NCBI GenBank assembly: GCA_002224055.1
Contig: AZLU01000065.1
Coordinates: 177,152-202,949 of the forward strand
Reading direction: 5' to 3'
DNA: 25,798 nt
Origin: Pezizomycotina sp. ARF18
Lineage: Eukaryota; Ascomycota
Shown: one piece after another, positions 21,659-25,798 of the stretch
Layout of the letters: each line of letters starts with the position of its first letter
How positions within the stretch are numbered: the first letter of the stretch is position 1
Notes under the pieces: generated by a model
What the model was told of the DNA's origin: nothing
Database searches by the model: none
What the model saw: only the letters and a program-made list of their open reading frames with translations
Program-made: the position numbers and the translations under genes

Positions 21659-23101
21659 ATGGCTTCGACTACGGCAAGCAAGCAGACGTCCCGCAAGGGC
21701 AAGAAGGCCTGGCGCAAGAATGTCGACGTCTCAGACATCAACGAAGGCCTCGAGAACCTGCGTACCGAGATAATCACCGGGTAAACTGAGAGCACTCCCT
21801 CGTATTTTACGACTTTCTTGAGCTAACAATTATCTACATAACAGTGGAGTAATCGCCGAAAAGCCCGACGATGCCCTCTTCTCCGTCGACACCGTCGGTT
21901 CCGCCGCGATAAAACACCGCGTCCGCCGCGACCACAAGCCCCTCCGATGCGACGAGATTCTCGCGCAGCGCTCCGCCGTGCCCGCGCTCGAGTCCCGCAA
22001 GCGCTCCGCCAACGCGAACTCCAATCGATAATAGGCGACGGCATCGTCAAAAAGAAGAAAAAGCACGAACACAGCTTACCGTTCAAGGAGCTGCAGCGGC
22101 TGCGGAGGATAGCGTACGGCGACGGGGTCGAAGGGCAGGAAGTCGCGATGAAAGGGTCCGATGGCATGAACTCGAAGAAGGAGCTGTATGATCCCTGGGG
22201 AGCATTGACGGGAAGAGGAGGAGGAAATGCTGGAAGAAGATGATGCGAAGGAAGATAAATACTCCTTCCTCGAGAAAGCGAAGCCTAAAGTCATCCCCGT
22301 CACGATGAAGAAGGAACCTACGTCGTTGGCGGCGTCGAAGGCCCCCATACCCGCCGTCCGGTTGCCTGACCCGGGATATCGTACAATCCCGAGTTTGAAA
22401 AATGGGACGAGCTGCTGACCAGGGAAGGCGACAAGGAAGTGGAAGCGGAGAAGAAGAGACGGGAGGCAAAAGCGTACGAGGCTCACATACTGAAAATGGC
22501 GCAGGAAGCCGAACCGGAAGAGGAGGGCTCGTCATCGGATGAAGAATTAGAGGAAGACGAAGAAAACGGTAAAGAGGGTGCGCAGTTCGTCAAGAAGCGC
22601 CCGGAGCGAAACACGCAAGCGCAGCGGAACAAAATCAAGAGGCGCAAGGAAGCGGAGCGGGAAATCAAGCGGCTCGAGCACATCAAAAAGCAAAAGGCAC
22701 AACTGCTGGCCATCAAGAAACTAGCTCGGCCGTCGAAGAGAAAGAGAAGCTGAAGCTGCAGCAGCTTGCTACCCGAGCACCGCCGTCCCCGACGCCGACA
22801 TTGAAACACTGAGGAAAAAGAAGTTTGGGAAAAAGACAGTAAGTTTAATCATTCACGATATAATCTTCCGGCGATACTAACAATCTATAGCATTCCGCAA
22901 GCACCGCTGGAGCTCAAGCTGCCCGAAGAGCTCACGGATTCACTCCGCCTCCTGAAACCCGAAGGGAACCTTGTCCGCGACCGCTACAGGAGCTTCCTGG
23001 AGCGCGGCATACTGGAAACTCGCGCCCCGGTATCGCACCGCAGGAAAGCCAAGACGTACACGAGCGAGAAGTGGTCGTACAAAGATTGGACGTGGTCATA
23101 G
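21659..23101 (+). CDS. NOP53: ribosome biogenesis protein Nop53 (PICT1/GLTSCR2 family); two introns, frameshifted
   Basis: Nop53 joins nucleolar pre-60S particles near the 5S RNP and uses an N-terminal arch-interaction motif to bring in the exosome helicase Mtr4 for ITS2 removal. The start is the ATG at 21659. The family opening is clear: SRKGKKAWRKNVDVSDIN. Introns fit at 21781-21844 (GTAAAC donor, GCTAAC branch site, CAG acceptor) and 22839-22890 (GTAAGT, TACTAAC, TAG), leaving about 443 residues, close to yeast (455). Later family features are ILAQRSAVPALESRKR, LPFKELQRLRRIA, ELYDPWGA, the SYNPEFEKWDELL block, a long charged helix rich in Lys/Glu (EAEKKRREAKAYEAHILKMA), and a C-terminus with LPEELTDSLRLLKPEGNLVR and EKWSYKDW just before the stop at 23099-23101. 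Frameshifts are needed near 22020, 22206, 22375, 22722, 22772 and at the second splice junction. Confidence 0.94.
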
Positions 23102-24800
23102 AACTGTACTATACTTATTTGACTATTTAATTGCTTTCCAAGAGCTGGAAAGATAGCTCAGCGAGTTGTAAATATAAAAATAATTTTTATCACGGAAGAA
23201 TAGAAAATCCGACAAAGAGAAATCGGATGAAATTTCTTTGTTTCTGCTATTCGTGCGAATACACAGCTACAGCTATACTATTGGTGCTTGGCCTTATTAG
23301 GGCTTATTCTCTTGAACCAGAACCTTTGAACCTCCACCGCGGAAGATCATTGATCTGGCATCAGGTAAGGGAATTTTAAAAAGCGCACCCCTCGATTGCC
23401 ACTTGATTGTAGTTGCGGTTCGATAATAAACCATGATTTCGAAATCACCATAACCATGGGGAAAGAGCAACCACAGTGAGAAGACGCCCTCTTTGAGCGA
23501 AATTTCAGCTCTTTTGTGTATGAATTATTTATTTATTATTCCCCCGCTTTTTATCCCATCGGTGATATCCTCGTGGGGTCCTAGTTGGGTGCACAATTAA
23601 TTACAAAAACTCGAGGAGAGATTGTACACCGACAATGGAAACCACTGCATCAAAATAATCTGTACAGTGAAGGGTACGCAATTACGTGGTAAATGATGAA
23701 ATTTGGAGGTAATATATCGTTGAAAATCCCAGTGTAGTGAAACCGATCCCAACAATAAGATGTATATCCACCAAAATATATATACGACTATCATATGTCC
23801 AAGGAAAAGCCAAAAATGGTAGAATGACGTTGAAATTGGTGCGAATTATGTGAGGGAGATATTTGAAGTGAAACCAGAATAAATTTGTTTTTTGTGATGT
23901 CAAAACCGCTCCGAATCGCCGTACAATCCAATGCAAAAAAAAAAAAAAAAAAAAAAAAAACGTATAGACAAAGAGAAAGCTGGCCAAGGTGTTCCGCAGA
24001 CCAATGAAAAGAAGGGTTTGAGGTGAGGTAGGACTCTATTCCCTGCCAGATATCATGCAAGTGAAACGAAAGAAGAGAAAATTTGGATATTACAAAGAAA
24101 AAAAGGCTTGAGGGTGATGTATTAGAAAGAAAAGATAAATCAAAATAGAAGAGCGAACCGAAAGGAATCCGTGATCTTCGTGAAAGAGAAGTTGGCATCG
24201 ACGAAAAAAGAAGGGTAAGCATCGCTATGAATGAAGAAGAAAAAAAAGGGGGTGCTCATACATGACTAAACATTTTGTGCCTGGCACAGCATGGTACATC
24301 ATTATGAAAGAGAAGAGGTAGGGAGAATTAGGTAATCAACCATGCGGAAAAGGTATCTAGATGAGTGGAATAAAAAGTAATAAAGTAATTACTTCGAACC
24401 GGAGCAAAAAAAAAAATGCATCTGCTAATGGTACAGAATTTAATCTAGTTCTACAAGTTTCTTCGCGTGCTAATCTTATGAACAAACGGATAGCTACCAT
24501 ACGTGCGCGTAATTCAGCCCAATTGGTCGGGATTTGATATCGTCATCAATCCCCCGATTTAAAAATCCGATGCTGGTCGTGTTCGTTGTAAAAGCTTTCG
24601 TAAGGCTGAAGGATGTGTTTGCGTGGCTTAGAAATACGCGTCTGCTGACTCCGCACCTCCACAATGGGGGAAAAAAAAAATCAAACAAAACGCCAAAAAC
24701 GCATGAAAGAGATGGAATAAAGGAGAAGAGTTATTTGAAAGAGGAGTTTTTTTTTGTCGCTGAATCGAATGGCGAGTGTTGCACTGATCACAACGCATTT
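23102..24800. other. intergenic DNA, no gene supported
   Basis: 1.7 kb of AT-rich DNA between the convergent 3' ends of NOP53 and KEI1. It contains an A run of about 25 (23936-23960) and shorter A runs near 24406 and 24670. Small frames here have no protein-like continuity, and the Phe-rich minus-strand frame is a translation of the A run. Confidence 0.6.
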
Positions 24801-25640
24801 CTACGGGGGAGTTCCTAGGGATGTCGTTGGAATTCTTTCCCGGAGCGTTTCCTCGGACCGCCTGAACTTCCGTTTCGCGCCGCCGTTGGTCCACCCTGTC
24901 GGTCCTTTCCCAGTAGCTCTTGTTGATGCTGAGGAGCGCTCTTCCGACTCTTCCTCCCAAACTTCGCCGTTGTTCCTGCGGTAAACGGGCCAGTCCGGGG
25001 GGTAGCCGATTCCCTCACAACCAGACGAGCGTAGGCCAGCACGACCAGACAGAAGTACACCCTGATCATCCAGAAGAAGCAGGGATGACGATCGTCGACG
25101 GCGACTCGGGCTGCATTACGCCGTTGCTCAGGGTAGCGCTCTGCGAGAGCGTCTCCATGCCGCTCCAAAACACCGACAGCGTCCTGGGGAGCCTTGATTC
25201 CCGAACCCGGGTAAACACCTTCCTCGCTCGCGGTGTGTTGAAGGACCGCCGGAGATCCCGGCAATGTCCTCGATCATCTGGCCCGCCTTTCCGATCCAGG
25301 GCCGGTAGAGATGGCTGGTACTACTGCGCGCGGCGTGATGCTGGAGACGAGGAGGAACCATGGTGACGGCGAACAGGGAAGTATATATCGCGCTGATGAC
25401 GGCGTCGACAACGTTAGAAAAATGCATAGGCAAGGTTCGGCAGCGGAGTTTGCTTCCGAAGGTGTGGTAGGACGTAGAGAAATACCCCGGTGGCGAGGAG
25501 AGAGTATATATACATCGACTCTGCAGGGCTGATATTTCCGCTCCGGTGAAGTGGCGAGACACAAAGGCTCCAGACACCTTGTTAAGAGCACACCAGGTAA
25601 TGACTCGGCCTATTTCGAGATCAAAAAGGCCAAGGAAGCG
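24801..25640 (-). CDS. KEI1: Kei1-like regulatory subunit of inositolphosphorylceramide synthase; 5' exon missing, frameshifted
   Basis: Kei1 is a Golgi multi-pass membrane protein that partners Aur1 in IPC synthase, the fungal sphingolipid enzyme, and helps localise it. The visible main exon starts after a CTAG acceptor ending at 25641, preceded by a GCTAAC branch site (25666-25671), and opens RFLGLFDLEIGRVITWCALN, the conserved family start after the PRP segment. Following segments are FTGAEISALQSRCIYTLS, a third membrane segment with VVDAVISAIYTSLFAVT, a Ser/Pro-rich luminal loop with METLSQSATLSNGVMQPES, the last membrane helix WMIRVYFCLVVLAYARLVVR, and a basic cytosolic tail with GRALLSINKSYWE and KRKFRRSEETLRER. 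It ends GTPP with the stop at 24801-24803. Frameshifts occur near 25465, 25364, 25300, 25085, 25000, 24965 and 24890. The first exon with the initiator ATG is not identified in the remaining 150 bp and may lie beyond the window. Confidence 0.8.
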
Positions 25641-25712
25641 CTAGAAGGTGGCAGGACGATTTCGAGTTAGCACACGGCTGAGAAAGACAAAAGGAAAAAA
25701 ATAAAATCGGTT

Positions 25713-25733
25713 GGCTGGCGAAATCAGCCAGCC
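25713..25733. repeat. 7-bp inverted repeat (GGCTGGC / GCCAGCC)
   Basis: GC-rich arms separated by 7 nt in otherwise AT-rich DNA just upstream of the KEI1 main exon, inside its first intron or leader. A small hairpin is possible in RNA. No function is known. Confidence 0.5.
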
Positions 25734-25798
25734 CATAGCATTAAACACAATACACCATTCTCGTTGAAGAGAATTTAAAAAAGGCAACCACTAGTAGC

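Noticed and set aside
7165-23101. Programmed ribosomal frameshifting as an explanation for the many frame changes
   Set aside because: The sites share no slippery motif or stop context and occur several per gene. Most are repaired by one missing base in a short homopolymer, and one or two need a removed base instead. Sequencing error explains this better.
1-25798. CRISPR array, transposon or viral insertion
   Set aside because: No regularly spaced repeats, terminal inverted repeats with transposase, reverse-transcriptase motifs or viral proteins are visible on either strand.

Overview
This is a eukaryotic nuclear window, most likely from an ascomycete fungus. The evidence is five recognisable fungal housekeeping genes, short GT-AG introns (about 50-90 nt) with CTAAC-type branch sites just upstream of the acceptor, and KEI1, a fungus-specific Golgi gene. 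Genes are GC-rich islands in AT-rich intergenic DNA full of long A/T homopolymers. I cannot name a species.

Layout. 1-4.4 kb is AT-rich with at most one low-confidence Ser/Pro/Gln-rich gene on the minus strand (about 712-1802). 4.9-6.3 kb holds a probable plus-strand hypothetical gene rich in Ser, Pro, Arg and His. 7.16-8.50 kb is a minus-strand gene for an unrecognised protein with a conserved-looking C-terminal helical domain and an acidic tail. 8.5-13.2 kb has no gene I can support, only homopolymers, short microsatellites and two notable palindromes. 13.2-15.4 kb carries two minus-strand genes whose C-terminal domains resemble each other: a diverged tandem paralogue pair of unknown function. 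15.9-23.1 kb is an unbroken block of four ribosome-biogenesis genes: SYO1(-), ESF2(+), NMD3(-), NOP53(+). They form two divergent pairs sharing promoters of 353 and 374 bp, and ESF2 and NMD3 converge with 55 bp between stop codons. 23.1-24.8 kb is empty. 24.8-25.65 kb is KEI1(-), whose first exon is unresolved or lies outside the window.

How the genes fit together. Syo1 escorts uL18/uL5 (Rpl5/Rpl11) into the nucleus for the 5S RNP. Nop53 sits beside the 5S RNP on pre-60S particles and recruits the exosome for ITS2 processing. Nmd3 is the Crm1 adaptor that exports pre-60S. Esf2 acts early in the small-subunit processome. Their head-to-head layout suggests shared regulation. A CACGTG box lies in one shared promoter and two A/T-symmetric RRPE-like palindromes lie in the other.

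Caveat on sequence quality. Every conserved gene here changes reading frame repeatedly, roughly once per 150-400 coding bases. Most changes are explained by one missing base in a short homopolymer. Because essential single-copy genes are hit as hard as the hypothetical ones, I read this as assembly or base-calling error, not as pseudogenes. CDS spans below therefore run from inferred start to inferred stop across frameshifts and introns.
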